From: Sphingobium quisquiliarum P25
GTDB lineage: Bacteria > Pseudomonadota > Alphaproteobacteria > Sphingomonadales > Sphingomonadaceae
Reading direction: 5' to 3'
NCBI RefSeq assembly: GCF_000445065.1
Contig: NZ_ATHO01000131.1
Coordinates: forward strand, 1 to 61,292
DNA: 61,292 nucleotides
A model generated the notes under the pieces. The model was not told where the DNA came from. It saw only the letters and a list, made by a program, of their open reading frames with translations, and made no database searches. Positions 10,179-19,811 of the stretch are shown piece after piece; positions within the stretch are counted from its first letter, which is position 1, and each line of letters starts with the position of its first letter. The position numbers and the translations under genes are program-made.

Positions 10179-11675
10179 GTGACTTCGATTCAGCATTTTA
10201 TCGGGGGCGCTTTCACCTCCGGCAGTGGCAGCGAGACGCTGCCGGTCTTCAATCCCGCCACGGGCGAACAGAGCGGCACCCTCAGCATCGCCGACGCGGC
10301 GACCGTTGACCAAGCGGTCGCCAGCGCGCTTGCCGCTTTCCCGGCTTGGGCGGCAACACCTCCGCATATCCGCGCGCGCGCGCTGTTCCGCTTCCGCGAT
10401 CTGGTCGAACAGAATATGGACCGGCTGGCGGGCATTATCACGGCTGAACATGGCAAAGTGCTGTCCGACGCGAAGGGCGAACTCACGCGCGGGCTGGAAG
10501 TCGTCGAATTCGCCTGCGGCATCCCGCAGATGCTGAAGGGCGACTATAGCGAAAAGGTCGGCAGAGGCGTCGACGCCGTGTCGCTGCGCCAGCCGCTTGG
10601 CGTCGTCGCGGGGATCACCCCGTTCAACTTCCCCGCCATGGTGCCGATGTGGATGTTTCCCGTGGCGATCGCCTGCGGCAACAGCTTTGTGCTCAAGCCT
10701 TCCGAGCGCGATCCCAGCCTGGCAGGAGAGATTGGCCTGCTGCTCCAGAAAGCGGGGCTTCCCGATGGCGTCTTCAATGTGGTGCATGGCGGCAAGGCGG
10801 CGGTGGATGCGCTGCTGGACGATCCCCGTGTAGACGCGATCAGCTTCGTCGGCTCCACCCCGATCGCTGAATATGTGCATCATCGCGGCACTGCGGCGGG
10901 TAAGCGTGTGCAGGCGCTGGGCGGCGCGAAAAACCATATGATCGTCATGCCGGACGCCGATCTCGACCAGGCGGCCGACGCGCTGATGGGCGCTGCTTTC
11001 GGCTCCGCTGGCGAACGCTGCATGGCGATTTCCGTCGCGGTGCCGGTAGGGCAGGAAACGGCCGACGCGCTGATCGAGCGGCTGACGCCTCGTGTGCGCA
11101 GCCTGGCCATAGGGCCAGGGACCGATCCCGCCGCCGAGATGGGCCCGCTCATCACCGCCGCCCATCGTGACAAGGTGTCGGGCTATATCGATGCTGGGGT
11201 TGCAGAAGGCGCGAAGCTGGTGGTCGATGGCCGTGGCCTGTCGCTCCAGGGTTATGAGCAGGGCTTCTTCCTGGGCGGCACGCTGTTCGACAATGTCCGC
11301 CCCGATATGCGCATCTATCGGGAGGAGATTTTCGGCCCCGTCCTTTCGGTCGTGCGCGCCGGTAGTTTCGAGGAAGCGCTGACGCTGGTGAACGATCATG
11401 AATTCGGCAACGGCACGGCAATCTTCACCCGCGACGGCGATGCGGCGCAAAGCTTCCTCAGCCGGGTGCAGGCGGGCATGGTCGGCGTCAACGTTCCCAT
11501 CCCCGTCCCCATGGCCTTCCATTCGTTTGGCGGCTGGAAGCGATCGCTGTTCGGCGACCATCATATCCACGGCCCGGAAGGCGTACGCTTCTACACACGG
11601 CTCAAGACAGCCACGCTGCGCTGGCCGACGGGCATTCGTGCCGGGGCGGACTTCATCATGCCGACGCTGAGCTGA
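10179..11675 (+). CDS. mmsA: CoA-acylating methylmalonate-semialdehyde dehydrogenase
   Basis: 498 aa aldehyde-dehydrogenase-fold enzyme that converts methylmalonate semialdehyde or malonate semialdehyde with CoA and NAD to propionyl-CoA or acetyl-CoA. The catalytic Cys281 lies in [12 protein letters not shown]. The usual general-base Glu is replaced (ALGGAKNH), a hallmark of the CoA-acylating MMSDH group. [13 protein letters not shown] and PSERDP are further signatures. A GTG start at 10179 follows aaggag. It lies 3 bases before the hydrolase gene and serves valine (or beta-alanine/inositol-type) catabolism. Confidence 0.94.
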   Translation: MTSIQHFIGGAFTSGSGSETLPVFNPATGEQSGTLSIADAATVDQAVASALAAFPAWAATPPHIRARALFRFRDLVEQNMDRLAGIITAEHGKVLSDAKGELTRGLEVVEFACGIPQMLKGDYSEKVGRGVDAVSLRQPLGVVAGITPFNFPAMVPMWMFPVAIACGNSFVLKPSERDPSLAGEIGLLLQKAGLPDGVFNVVHGGKAAVDALLDDPRVDAISFVGSTPIAEYVHHRGTAAGKRVQALGGAKNHMIVMPDADLDQAADALMGAAFGSAGERCMAISVAVPVGQETADALIERLTPRVRSLAIGPGTDPAAEMGPLITAAHRDKVSGYIDAGVAEGAKLVVDGRGLSLQGYEQGFFLGGTLFDNVRPDMRIYREEIFGPVLSVVRAGSFEEALTLVNDHEFGNGTAIFTRDGDAAQSFLSRVQAGMVGVNVPIPVPMAFHSFGGWKRSLFGDHHIHGPEGVRFYTRLKTATLRWPTGIRAGADFIMPTLS

Positions 11676-11677
11676 CC

Positions 11678-12733
11678 ATGAGCGGCGACGTCATCATAGA
11701 GGTGCAGGGCGGCGTCGGGCGGCTCCGGCTGAATCGGTCCAAGGCGCTGCATGCCCTCAATCTGTCGATGTGCCGTGCTATGCTTGATGCGCTCGCAGCG
11801 TGGATCAATGATCCGGCGGTCGGGCTGGTGATGATCGACCATGCCGAAGGACGCGGATTCTGCGCGGGCGGCGACATTCGCATGCTGGCCGAGAGCGGGG
11901 CTGCGGACGGCAAGGAAGCCGCCGCCTTCTTCCATACAGAATATCAGCTCAACCACCTGCTGTTCACCTATCCCAAGCCGGTAATCGCCTTCATGGACGG
12001 CATCACCATGGGCGGAGGCGTGGGGATATCCCTGCCCTGCCGATACCGCGTCGCGACGGAAAGGACGCGCCTTGCGATGCCGGAAAGCGGCATCGGCCTC
12101 TTTCCCGATGTCGGCGGCGGCTGGTATCTTTCGCGGTTGCCGGGCCGCATCGGCGCATGGCTCGCGCTTACCGGCGCGAGCCTGAACGGCGCGGACTGCG
12201 TGGCGTTGAAGGTCGCTACACACTATATCCTCTCCGGCAAGGTCGAGGAGGCGAAGGCGGCGCTGTTGTCCTCCGGCAGGGAGCCGCAGGACAGTCTCGC
12301 GGCATGGACGGTCGAAGCCGCGCCGCCTGCAATCCAGGCGCAGCAAGCCGATATCAATCGCCTTTTCGCCAGCGATCGTTATGAGGATATTCTTGCGGCG
12401 TTGCGCAGCGATGGCGGCGAATGGGCCACCGCGCAACTGGCCGCCCTTGCAAAAAAATCCAATCTCACCTGCAAGATCGCGCTGCGCCAGTTGATCGAAG
12501 CTGCCCGCCACAGTGATTTCGCCGACGAGATGCGCATGGAATATCGCATCGCCACACGCATTTGCCGCAGCGCCGATTTCATTGAAGGGGTGCGCGCCCT
12601 GCTGATCGACAAGGATCTTGATCCGAAATGGACCCCCGCGGAACCGGAGGGCGTGACCGGGTCCATGGTCGAGGAATATTTCGCTCCAATGCCGCCGGGC
12701 GAGGAGTGGCAGCCTTTAAGGATAAAGCGCTGA
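11678..12733 (+). CDS. 3-hydroxyisobutyryl-CoA hydrolase (enoyl-CoA hydratase superfamily)
   Basis: 351 aa crotonase-fold protein, the typical length of HIBYL-CoA hydrolases rather than of the shorter hydratases. Key segments are GRGFCAGGDIRML (oxyanion hole), MDGITMGGGVGISLP and AMPESGIGLFPDVGGGWYLS. It hydrolyses 3-hydroxyisobutyryl-CoA to 3-hydroxyisobutyrate. With the two upstream genes this gives hydrolysis, alcohol oxidation and CoA-acylating oxidation, the last part of valine breakdown. The start ATG is 3 bases after the mmsA stop codon. Confidence 0.92.
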   Translation: MSGDVIIEVQGGVGRLRLNRSKALHALNLSMCRAMLDALAAWINDPAVGLVMIDHAEGRGFCAGGDIRMLAESGAADGKEAAAFFHTEYQLNHLLFTYPKPVIAFMDGITMGGGVGISLPCRYRVATERTRLAMPESGIGLFPDVGGGWYLSRLPGRIGAWLALTGASLNGADCVALKVATHYILSGKVEEAKAALLSSGREPQDSLAAWTVEAAPPAIQAQQADINRLFASDRYEDILAALRSDGGEWATAQLAALAKKSNLTCKIALRQLIEAARHSDFADEMRMEYRIATRICRSADFIEGVRALLIDKDLDPKWTPAEPEGVTGSMVEEYFAPMPPGEEWQPLRIKR

Positions 12734-12781
12734 ATTGCCCATCCACTGGACTGATATCGGGTATCACCAGCCTATATTTTA

Positions 12782-12806
12782 CGCGCGTGCAAGCGCGCGA
12801 TATTTC
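12782..12806 (+). terminator. GC hairpin after the valine-type operon
   Basis: CGCGCG (12782-12787), the loop TGCAAG and CGCGCG (12794-12799) are followed by ATATTTC. It lies 49 bases after the hydrolase stop. The stem is short but purely G/C, with a T-containing tail, so intrinsic termination is plausible. Confidence 0.5.
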
Positions 12807-12898
12807 TTAGGCGAAAGAACGGTACGCCGTCTGACATGCTTGCGAAAAGGCATGCAACGGCCGGTCGCAACAGGCAGAGGAACTCAGAAAGGTATTCC

Positions 12899-13991
12899 AT
12901 GCAAAATCCATCGATGCTGATGCCGGAGCCAGTGCGCGAGAGCCTTAGCGGGGACGAAATGCGGAATTGGCCGAAGAATAATTGGTGGGTCGTCGCCCAT
13001 GCGAGCGAGCTTGGCGCAAAGCCGATCGCGCGGTGGGCGCTGGGAAATGCCGATCGTGATCTTCCGCAAGGAAGATGGGTCCATTGCCGCCCTGATCGAT
13101 CGCTGCCCGCATCGCTGGGCTCCGCTTTCGATGGGTGAGGTCGAGGGCGACAGGATCGTCTGCGGCTATCACGGCATGGCATTTGACGAGACCGGCCGAT
13201 GCATCAACGTGCCATCGCAGCGCCATACCCCTTCCGCCATTCAGGTCGGCGCATTCGCGGCGATCGAACGCTATGGCTTCATCTGGCTATGGGGCGGCGA
13301 GCGGGCGGATGCCGACCCGTCGCTGATCCCTGAAGAACTGGCGTTCCTGGATAATCCAAGCTGGCATAGCGTGTGGGGATACAAGTCCGTCAAGGGCAAC
13401 TACATGCAGATCAAGGAGAATGTTCTGGACCTGACGCACTTCGCCTATCTGCATGCCAAGTCGCTGAAAGTTGCCGACTGGACGGATGCGCCGGAGGTCG
13501 AGGTCACCGATCGCTTCATCAAATATAAGCAGGAATTCAAGATGTCGCCGCTGGCGGCAGTCTATGCCGATCCCGCTGGCAAGGAAGTCGGCAAGCCCAT
13601 CAATCGCACCTCATGGGGCTGCTACTATTCCCCGTCCGTCAATATAGGCGCGGTCGACATGCATGATCCCAACCCGGAGCCGAACGGGCTGGAACGGTTC
13701 GCCCTGCGGGTGATCCACCTGACCACGCCAGTATCGCCGCTCGCCACCCATTATTTCTGGGTTTGGGCGCGCGACCATGGCGAGCCCTATGACGTCGACG
13801 CCTATCGCGCCTATGTCAGTTCCGTCTTTGACGAAGACGTCACCATGATCGAAGCGACGGCGGCTCTGTGCCAGCGCGCGCCGGATCAGGAAAAGGCGCG
13901 CGAATATAGCGTGGCAGCGGACCGCGCGGCAGTCGAGGCGCGGCGCCGCGTCGCTGATCTCGTGCAGCGGGAAAGGGTTGCGGCGGCCTGA
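12899..13991 (+). CDS. Rieske oxygenase, O-demethylase type (VanA/DdmC/LigXa-like), frameshifted
   Basis: Oxygenase component of about 363 aa once one indel is corrected. The N-terminus (from ATG 12899, after aaagg) reads MRNWPKNNWWVVAHASELGAKP. The frame then breaks at the GGG of 13042-13044, where removing one G joins it to EMPIVIFRKEDG. The Rieske ligands are Cys69-x-His71 (CPHRW) and Cys88-x2-His91 (CGYH). The mononuclear iron site DLTHFAYLH follows. The family demethylates vanillate, dicamba or 5,5'-dehydrodivanillate, releasing formaldehyde. A ferredoxin gene follows, as with LigX and DdmBC. As deposited the protein would be broken after about 50 residues. Substrate unknown. Confidence 0.87.
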
Positions 13992-14001
13992 TCAGGCCGC
14001 C
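13982..14001. repeat. Perfect 20-base palindrome over the Rieske stop codon
   Basis: GGCGGCCTGATCAGGCCGCC is fully self-complementary and includes the TGA stop of the Rieske gene. It lies 47 bases before the ferredoxin start. It may act as a partial terminator or mRNA stabiliser that lowers ferredoxin expression or protects the oxygenase message; that role is inference. Confidence 0.5.
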
Positions 14002-14048
14002 TCCATTTGGTACCGCAAATTATTGAGATGTAAAGGCGCTGACGAGGA

Positions 14049-14366
14049 ATGACGACGATTGAAGTGACCACCCGAGAGGGTCAGAAGGTCGATGTGAAGG
14101 CGAGTGAAGGCTTGAGCCTGATGGAGATCATCCGTGACGGCGGCGTAGATGAATTGCTGGCCCTGTGCGGCGGATGCTGTTCATGCGCCACATGCCATAT
14201 CATCGTGGACGAGGAATTTGCGCGGCATCTTCCACCGATCAGCGCCGATGAGGATGACCTTCTCGACAGTTCGGCCCATCGCAATTCGCGGTCCAGATTG
14301 TCTTGCCAGATTCCCTTCACGCAAGCGCTTGAAGGCATCCGGGTGACACTCGCGCCCGAAGATTAG
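14049..14366 (+). CDS. [2Fe-2S] ferredoxin, adrenodoxin type
   Basis: 105 aa. Cluster ligands are Cys40-x5-Cys46-x2-Cys49 ([10 protein letters not shown]) and Cys86 (RLSCQIPF), the adrenodoxin/putidaredoxin pattern. It should carry electrons to the Rieske oxygenase just upstream, like the ferredoxins LigXc and DdmB. No ferredoxin reductase gene is present in the window, so the reductase must be elsewhere. It might also serve the two P450s nearby, which have no dedicated partner. The ATG follows gacgagga. An extra Cys at 44 lies inside the cluster loop. Confidence 0.92.
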   Translation: MTTIEVTTREGQKVDVKASEGLSLMEIIRDGGVDELLALCGGCCSCATCHIIVDEEFARHLPPISADEDDLLDSSAHRNSRSRLSCQIPFTQALEGIRVTLAPED

Positions 14367-14387
14367 CTGAGCGCGTTAGTCTGACAT

Positions 14388-14422
14388 ACCATCCCCGGCA
14401 TCTCGATGATGCCGGGGATGGT
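14388..14422. terminator. Perfect 15-bp hairpin between convergent genes
   Basis: ACCATCCCCGGCATC (14388-14402) and its exact complement (14408-14422) flank a 5-base loop. It lies between the ferredoxin gene (+) and purU (-), so it can stop transcription from both sides. There is no clear T-tract. Confidence 0.8.
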
Positions 14423-14455
14423 CACGTAAGCTGCCGCAACTTTATCCTTATGGTC

Positions 14456-15319
14456 TTAGTGAGGGAAGACGACGGTCGTCTGCTCGTTCACGAACACCCG
14501 GTCCTCCAGGAAGGCGTGAACCGCGCGTGACAGAACGCGGCGTTCAATGTCGCGGCCCTTCCTGACCAGATCGTCGGGCGAATCCCGGTGGCTGACGCGA
14601 TCGACATCCTGTTCGATGATCGGTCCTTCATCCAGATCAGCCGTCACGAAATGGGCCGTCGCGCCGATCAGCTTGACGCCGCGGGCGTGGGCCTGGTGAT
14701 AGGGTTTCGCGCCCTTGAAGCCGGGGAGGAAGCTGTGATGAATGTTGATGCAGCGCCCTGCGAGGAAAGCGGCCAGGTCGTCGGACAAGATTTGCATATA
14801 GCGCGCCAGCACGATGAGATCCGGCTGGGTTTCGTTGACCAGGGCCTTGATCCGGCTCTCCTGCTGCGCCTTCGTATCCTTGGTGATGGGGAAATGATGG
14901 AAGGGGATGTCGCCCACCAGCGACACCTTGAGCGCCTCAAGTGGATGGTTGGACACGATGCCGACAATGTCCATGTTCAATTCGCCAAGCCGGTGCCGGT
15001 AAAGAAGGTCGCCAAGGCAATGGTCGAATTTGGAAACGAGGATCAGAACCTTCTTGGGCGTCGCATGAGGGCGCATGGTCCAATCGAGCCCATGTTCACC
15101 CGCCGTCGTGACAAAGGCCTTCTCCAGAGACGGCAGGCTGGAATCGTCCGCCAAGGTGAATTCGACGCGCATGAAGAAGCGGCCGGTGAAGACATCCTCG
15201 AACTGCTGCGCCTCGCGGATGTTCGCGCCATTGCGCACCAGCGTTCCGGCGACGGCCGCGACTATGCCCGGATGATCGGCACAACTGAGCTTCAAAATAT
15301 AGGTATCGGACACGAGCAT
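14456..15319 (-). CDS. purU: Formyltetrahydrofolate deformylase
   Basis: 287 aa. An N-terminal ACT domain ([18 protein letters not shown]) is followed by a formyltransferase-fold domain. [17 protein letters not shown] holds the catalytic Asn/His region (CINIHHSF), and [12 protein letters not shown] holds the catalytic Asp. It hydrolyses 10-formyl-THF to formate and THF. It lies directly downstream of a GcvT/LigM-type O-demethylase on the same strand (41 bases). That fits a role in recycling THF carrying methyl-derived C1 units rather than purine balance alone. Start ATG at 15319; the message should end at the 14388-14422 hairpin. Confidence 0.95.
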   Translation of the reverse strand: MLVSDTYILKLSCADHPGIVAAVAGTLVRNGANIREAQQFEDVFTGRFFMRVEFTLADDSSLPSLEKAFVTTAGEHGLDWTMRPHATPKKVLILVSKFDHCLGDLLYRHRLGELNMDIVGIVSNHPLEALKVSLVGDIPFHHFPITKDTKAQQESRIKALVNETQPDLIVLARYMQILSDDLAAFLAGRCINIHHSFLPGFKGAKPYHQAHARGVKLIGATAHFVTADLDEGPIIEQDVDRVSHRDSPDDLVRKGRDIERRVLSRAVHAFLEDRVFVNEQTTVVFPH

Positions 15320-15360
15320 TCCCCCCGGCTCGAAAATGACAGGAGTGAGATTAGTAGCAA

Positions 15361-16637
15361 TCAGCGCAGCGCGTGCATATCCACGCGACGATTATCCTGC
15401 TTGTAAGGCGCGGACGCGACCTTCGCCCTGATCTGCTTCTGCGGTTCGCCTGGCGCACCCCAGATTACTGTGACATCGGTGCCGATTTCCGCATGGGCGA
15501 CATCGATGACGCATAGCGACAGCATTTCGCGAAAGAAGAAGCTGTACCCGCGCGAGGTCGCGACCCCGACATCCTGTCCACCCGCCACGACGCGGTCGGC
15601 CCACATGAAGCCGCGCTGGTCGCGCGGCATCTCCATGAAATGATAGGGCGCGCCAGAGCGGAACAGCGACGCATGGACGTCCAGCACGTCGTCAGCGTTC
15701 CAGACAAGCGTGCGGATCACGCGCCGGGGCGCTGCCACTTCGGCCTCCAGCGCGGCGCGGCCAAGGAAATCATGGTCGAAATTGATCACCTTGGCCCATC
15801 CCAGTTCGACCGGGCTGCGATACCAGTCGCTGATATCATCCGACTGGAAGCTGCCCGCGACATTGAAGGTGGAGGCGAATGCCGGCAGCCCGGCGCGGAA
15901 GGCTTCCAGATAGCCGCGAAGGTCCTCATCGAAAATCGCAGGCATATAGTCGGGACGATAGTAGGATAGCAGGCTTCCAGATGATTGATGAAGGCGGCCC
16001 GGCCGCCCAGTTTGCGGATGCCGAACTCCTGTCCCGCTTCCACCACAGCGTCATAGACGGCCTTCGCGTCTTCCGCAGGGCCTTGCAGCTCCCAGCCCGG
16101 CTCGCCCGACATGCCCTGACGCAGCGCGACCACGGGCCGCCCGGCGATAATCGTTTCGCCATTACGCATGAACTTGATGTCGCGGATCTGCGGTCCGACC
16201 AGCTTTTCCATCACGGCGGCCGCGAGCGGTCCTGCCACCTGGAAATTATAGCCTTCCTCCGCAATGCTCTCGACATCATAGCTGCCTTGGGCGAGCTGAT
16301 AATCGATCCAGAAAGTGCCGCGCCCGAATAGCCGGACTTCCTGCTCGCCCAAGCGGGTCAGGATGCCCTCCGCTATGACCTTGCCCGCTTTCGTGACGTG
16401 TATGGCGTGTCTGGATTGGCCTACCGCGAAATTCGCGAAACTGTTGACGGTGAAGTCGGAAAAAAGCTTGAAGACGTCAGGACCGAGATAACGCCGCTGC
16501 CACAGGAAAGACCAGTCGCCAATATAGCATGTCTGCTTCCAGGACATGCTTTCATCCAGCCAGTCGGTATATTCCGGCAATCCCCAGCGGGTGGTGAAAT
16601 AGCCCTCCGGCGTGCGACGCAGCGCTGCTATATCCAT
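15361..16637 (-). CDS. GcvT-family THF-dependent O-demethylase homologue 1, frameshifted
   Basis: About 425 aa after correction of one indel. GcvT/DmdA/LigM/DesA family: methyl transfer from a substrate to tetrahydrofolate. The first part ([12 protein letters not shown] to [10 protein letters not shown]) and second part ([18 protein letters not shown] to the end) are in different frames. The break is at the GGG of 15952-15954, and adding one base restores PTIVPDYMPA, matching PTVTHDYLPA in the paralogue at 46300. Conserved segments are [15 protein letters not shown] and [16 protein letters not shown]. The ATG at 16637 aligns with the paralogue's start. It is upstream of purU and divergent from a LysR gene. 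It is more distant from SYK-6 LigM than a true orthologue would be, so the substrate is open. Confidence 0.86.
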
Positions 16638-16742
16638 TCGGCAGATCCTATCCTTGTTGCGCTGTCGACGCAGCGCCAATCCCTATCGCTCGCCAGCCTC
16701 ATCTTGAAAAGCGACTAAGATGAGATATGCCTTATTCGATAT

Positions 16743-17678
16743 ATGGATATCAGACGCCTTGACCTTAATCTGCTGCTTCTGCTGGACCGTCTTTATGACA
16801 GCCGCAGCCTGACCGCTGCGGCTTATGCGCTGGGGATCAGGCAGCCGCTCGCCAGCAGCCGCCTTGCCGAACTGCGGCGCTATTTCGGCGACGAGCTGTT
16901 CGTGCGAACCGGGCGGGGGATGCGGCCGACGCCCTTTACAGAACGCATCATCACGCCCCTGCGCGAAGCTATGGCGATTATAGAGGGCAAGGTGATCCGC
17001 AAGCCGGGTTATGATGCGGCGAATAGCGACCGGGAATTTACGCTGACCACGTCCGATATCGGCGCGCTCGTCTTCCTGCCGCCGCTTCTGGATGCGCTCG
17101 CCCAGGTTGCGCCCCGGATCACGCTGCGGTGCCTGTCCCTTCCGCAAAATCAGGTACATGCAGCGCTGGAGCGGGGGATGATCGACCTTGCGATCGGTTA
17201 TTTCCCGGATGTGCGCGGACCCAATATCGGATGCGCACCCCTGTTCGAACATCCCTTCAGCTGCATCGTGCGCGATAGCAATCAGATCGTCGGCACGTCC
17301 CTCGACCTCGACGCTTTCCTTGCAGCGGAGCATCTGGTGGTCGATCAGGAAGGCAGCAGCCAGGCGATCGTCGAGCGTCGTGTCGCTGATCTTGGGCTGG
17401 CGCGCCGCGTCCGCCTGCATGTCCCCAATTTCCTGAGCGTTCCGCACCTCATTTCCCGCACGGACATGATCAGCGTGGTGCCTTCGTCGCTGGGCGTCGC
17501 CTATGCCCGCATCTACCCCTTGCGCGTGCTTCCGCCGCCCTTCCCCATTCCCGCGATCCCGCTGGGCTTCTTCTGGCATCGCCGCACCGAGGGCGATCCC
17601 GAAGTCGGATGGCTGCGCGAATTCGTGCGATCGGAACTCACCGGCCGCGATCCCACCGCGATCATGACCGAAGCATAA
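16743..17678 (+). CDS. LysR-type regulator divergent from GcvT-type demethylase 1
   Basis: 311 aa. The winged helix (DLNLLLLLDRLYDSRSLTAA, IRQPLASSRLAELRRYFGD) is followed by an effector domain with TTSDIGALVFLPPLLDAL, the NodD/NahR-like subgroup. The ATG at 16743 has no ribosome site and lies close to the likely transcript start, so leaderless translation is possible. It is divergent from the demethylase-purU pair across 105 bases and is its probable regulator. It is related to the LysR pair at 58080 and 58991. Confidence 0.9.
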   Translation: MDIRRLDLNLLLLLDRLYDSRSLTAAAYALGIRQPLASSRLAELRRYFGDELFVRTGRGMRPTPFTERIITPLREAMAIIEGKVIRKPGYDAANSDREFTLTTSDIGALVFLPPLLDALAQVAPRITLRCLSLPQNQVHAALERGMIDLAIGYFPDVRGPNIGCAPLFEHPFSCIVRDSNQIVGTSLDLDAFLAAEHLVVDQEGSSQAIVERRVADLGLARRVRLHVPNFLSVPHLISRTDMISVVPSSLGVAYARIYPLRVLPPPFPIPAIPLGFFWHRRTEGDPEVGWLREFVRSELTGRDPTAIMTEA

Positions 17679-17694
17679 CCGCACGAGCGCGGTT
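17677..17694 (+). terminator. Short hairpin at the end of the LysR gene
   Basis: AACCGC (17677-17682), a 6-base loop and GCGGTT (17689-17694) overlap the stop codon of the LysR gene. The stem is short and has no T-run; weak terminator candidate. Confidence 0.4.
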
Positions 17695-17700
17695 CCTGAG

Positions 17701-17715
17701 ATAATCCCCGGTTAT
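17701..17715. promoter_or_regulatory. T-N11-A dyad upstream of second LysR gene
   Basis: ATAATCCCCGGTTAT has 4-base symmetric arms (ATAA/TTAT) around a 7-base spacer and fits T-N11-A. It lies in an AT-rich stretch about 210 bases before the LysR gene at 17923. A regulator site is only a suggestion. Confidence 0.3.
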
Positions 17716-17922
17716 ATCAAACATTATCACTTTAAATTTTCTAGCCCCGTCCTGCTCCGATAAAACCCGGAAGAACAGCGAGCCACTGGCAGTAACGGAC
17801 GGAGATGGAGCATGTGGGGACGAGCGAGGATTCCCGGCATTGCTCTGGAATGTGTGAAGCTGTGCCAGGCTGGGCATGGCTATGCCGGGCATAGGCGCCA
17901 GCTTGGCGCGATCGGCTGACCC

Positions 17923-18885
17923 ATGCATTTCGAAGGCTTCGACCTTAATCTTCTTGTGTCGCTTGATGCGTTGCTGACCGAACGAAATGTGACGCGGGCA
18001 TCGGAGAAATTGCGCGTTTCGCAGCCTGCCATGAGCGCGGCGCTCCAGAAGCTCCGCGTCCAACTGTCCGACCCGCTGCTGGAACGCATCGGCCGCCAGA
18101 TGGAATTGACGCCCCGCGGGAAAGCCATCGCCGGGCCAGTCAAGGACCTGCTTTTCGGGATACGCGGCATATTCAATACCGAGGCGAGCTTCGACCCGGA
18201 AACCGCCCGTCATTCCTTCCGCATCGTGATGTCGGGTTATTGCGCCGAGGTGTTCGGTGTGCCGCTGATCCACGCAATCGGGCGGCTCGCTCCCCATGTG
18301 ACATGCGAGATGCACGACTTGTCGATCGACATGATCGCGCGCCTTCGCGAAGGTCAGTTCGACATGGGCGTCGCCCTGCCGCACAGCGTCCTCTTCGACC
18401 CGGACTATGCGAACGACGGTCTTTGTACGCAACGCCTCTTCATCGATCATTTCGTGCTGGTCGGTTCGAGGAGCAATCCGGCGCTTGCGAAGGAACTCAC
18501 TTATGACGAGTTTTGCGAGCAGCCTTATGTCGATGTCCGCATCGGTGGAACGGTCATCAGCCTGGTCGAACAGGCGCTGAGGCGGCAATCGAAACGGCCG
18601 CCCACCCGCGCATGGGCGCCTTCCTTCCTGCATGCGATGGCGATGGCGAGCCAGACCGAACTGCTGACGATGGTGCCAGCGCGGATGCTGGCGCTGCATG
18701 CGGATGCCCTGGAATTGAAGGCGGTGCCAGCGCCGCTGCCGGTCGATCCGCTTGAAGAAACCGCAATCTGGCACCCCCGGACCGATCTTGATCCCGCCCA
18801 TTTGTGGTTGCGCGAAGTCGTCCAGAAGGTGGCCGCAAAAATGAATGGATCTGGACCTCACGAATTTCATGGAGTTGCAATTTGA
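17923..18885 (+). CDS. NodD-like LysR regulator of the BKACE operon
   Basis: 320 aa. The N-terminus FDLNLLVSLDALLTERNVTR and the helix SQPAMSAALQKLR define the NodD/NahR-like subgroup. It resembles the regulator at 40398 along its whole length (LLERIGRQMELTPR in both). Its TGA stop overlaps the TTG start of the BKACE gene, so regulator and enzymes are co-transcribed, which is unusual for LysR genes and suggests autoregulated control of the same pathway. Confidence 0.9.
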   Translation: MHFEGFDLNLLVSLDALLTERNVTRASEKLRVSQPAMSAALQKLRVQLSDPLLERIGRQMELTPRGKAIAGPVKDLLFGIRGIFNTEASFDPETARHSFRIVMSGYCAEVFGVPLIHAIGRLAPHVTCEMHDLSIDMIARLREGQFDMGVALPHSVLFDPDYANDGLCTQRLFIDHFVLVGSRSNPALAKELTYDEFCEQPYVDVRIGGTVISLVEQALRRQSKRPPTRAWAPSFLHAMAMASQTELLTMVPARMLALHADALELKAVPAPLPVDPLEETAIWHPRTDLDPAHLWLREVVQKVAAKMNGSGPHEFHGVAI

Positions 18886-19811
18886 GGAAAGTGATCATCA
18901 CCTGCGCCGTGACAGGGGCCATCCACACGCCGTCCATGTCGCCGCATTTGCCTGTCACGCCGTCCGAGATCGCAGAGGCGGCGATCGGGGCGGCGCAGGC
19001 GGGCGCTGCCATCGTGCACCTTCATGCCCGGCAGCCAGAGGATGGGCGTCCCAGCCAGGACCCGGCGCTGTTCCGGCGCTTCCTTCCCGCGATCGCCGAA
19101 CAGAGCGATGTCGTCATCAACATCACGACCGGCGGATCGCCCGTTCAGACGCTGGAAGAAAGGCTGGAGCCCGCGCGCGTGTTCCAGCCGGAACTGGCAT
19201 CCCTCAACATGGGGTCGATGAACTTCGGCCTGTTCGAGATGCTGAACAGGTTCAAGGAATTCCAGCATGATTGGGAAGAACCGTATCTGCGCAATTCCGA
19301 CGATCTGGTCTTCCGCAACAGCTTCCGGGACATCGAGCATATTCTGCGGTCCTGCGGCGATGCGGGGACGCGGTTCGAGCTGGAATGCTATGACACCAGT
19401 CACCTCTATACCGCCGCCTATTTCCTGGATCGCGGCCTGCTGCCCAAGCCGCTTTTCATCCAGTCGGTCTTTGGTCTGCGGGGCGGAGCGGGGCCGCATT
19501 ATGAAGATGTCATCATGATGCGGCGGACGGCCGACCGGCTGTTCGGCCATGACTATCAATGGTCCGTGCTGGGCGCTGGCCGCAACCAGATGCCGATCGC
19601 CACCCTGTCCGCGGCGATCGGCGGCAATGTGCGCGTGGGGATCGAGGATTCGCTTTGGGACGGCCCCGGACGGTTGGCCCGGTCAAACGCCGACCAGGTG
19701 ACCCGCATCCGGCAGGTCATCGAAGCGCTCTCGCTTGAAATCGCAACACCCGCCGAGGCCCGAGAGCTTCTCCAGCTCAAGGGCGCCGCCAATACGAGGA
19801 TATCCGCATGA
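18882..19811 (+). CDS. Beta-keto acid cleavage enzyme (BKACE, DUF849)
   Basis: About 309 aa. Family signatures are KVIITCAVTGAIHTPSMSPH with the metal-binding region, AIVHLHARQPEDGRPSQD, and GGNVRVGIEDSLW near the C-terminus. BKACE enzymes condense a beta-keto acid with acetyl-CoA to give acetoacetate and a new CoA ester. The start is the TTG at 18882, because GGAG lies 7 bases before it and translation begins LRKVIITC, as in the family; upstream in-frame codons lie inside the LysR gene. It overlaps the lactonase gene downstream by 4 bases. The keto acid is unknown. Confidence 0.92.
   Translation: MRKVIITCAVTGAIHTPSMSPHLPVTPSEIAEAAIGAAQAGAAIVHLHARQPEDGRPSQDPALFRRFLPAIAEQSDVVINITTGGSPVQTLEERLEPARVFQPELASLNMGSMNFGLFEMLNRFKEFQHDWEEPYLRNSDDLVFRNSFRDIEHILRSCGDAGTRFELECYDTSHLYTAAYFLDRGLLPKPLFIQSVFGLRGGAGPHYEDVIMMRRTADRLFGHDYQWSVLGAGRNQMPIATLSAAIGGNVRVGIEDSLWDGPGRLARSNADQVTRIRQVIEALSLEIATPAEARELLQLKGAANTRISA

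Noticed and set aside
10164..11570. 468-codon minus-strand frame opposite mmsA
   Set aside because: Shadow frame; the plus-strand MmsA has all active-site motifs.
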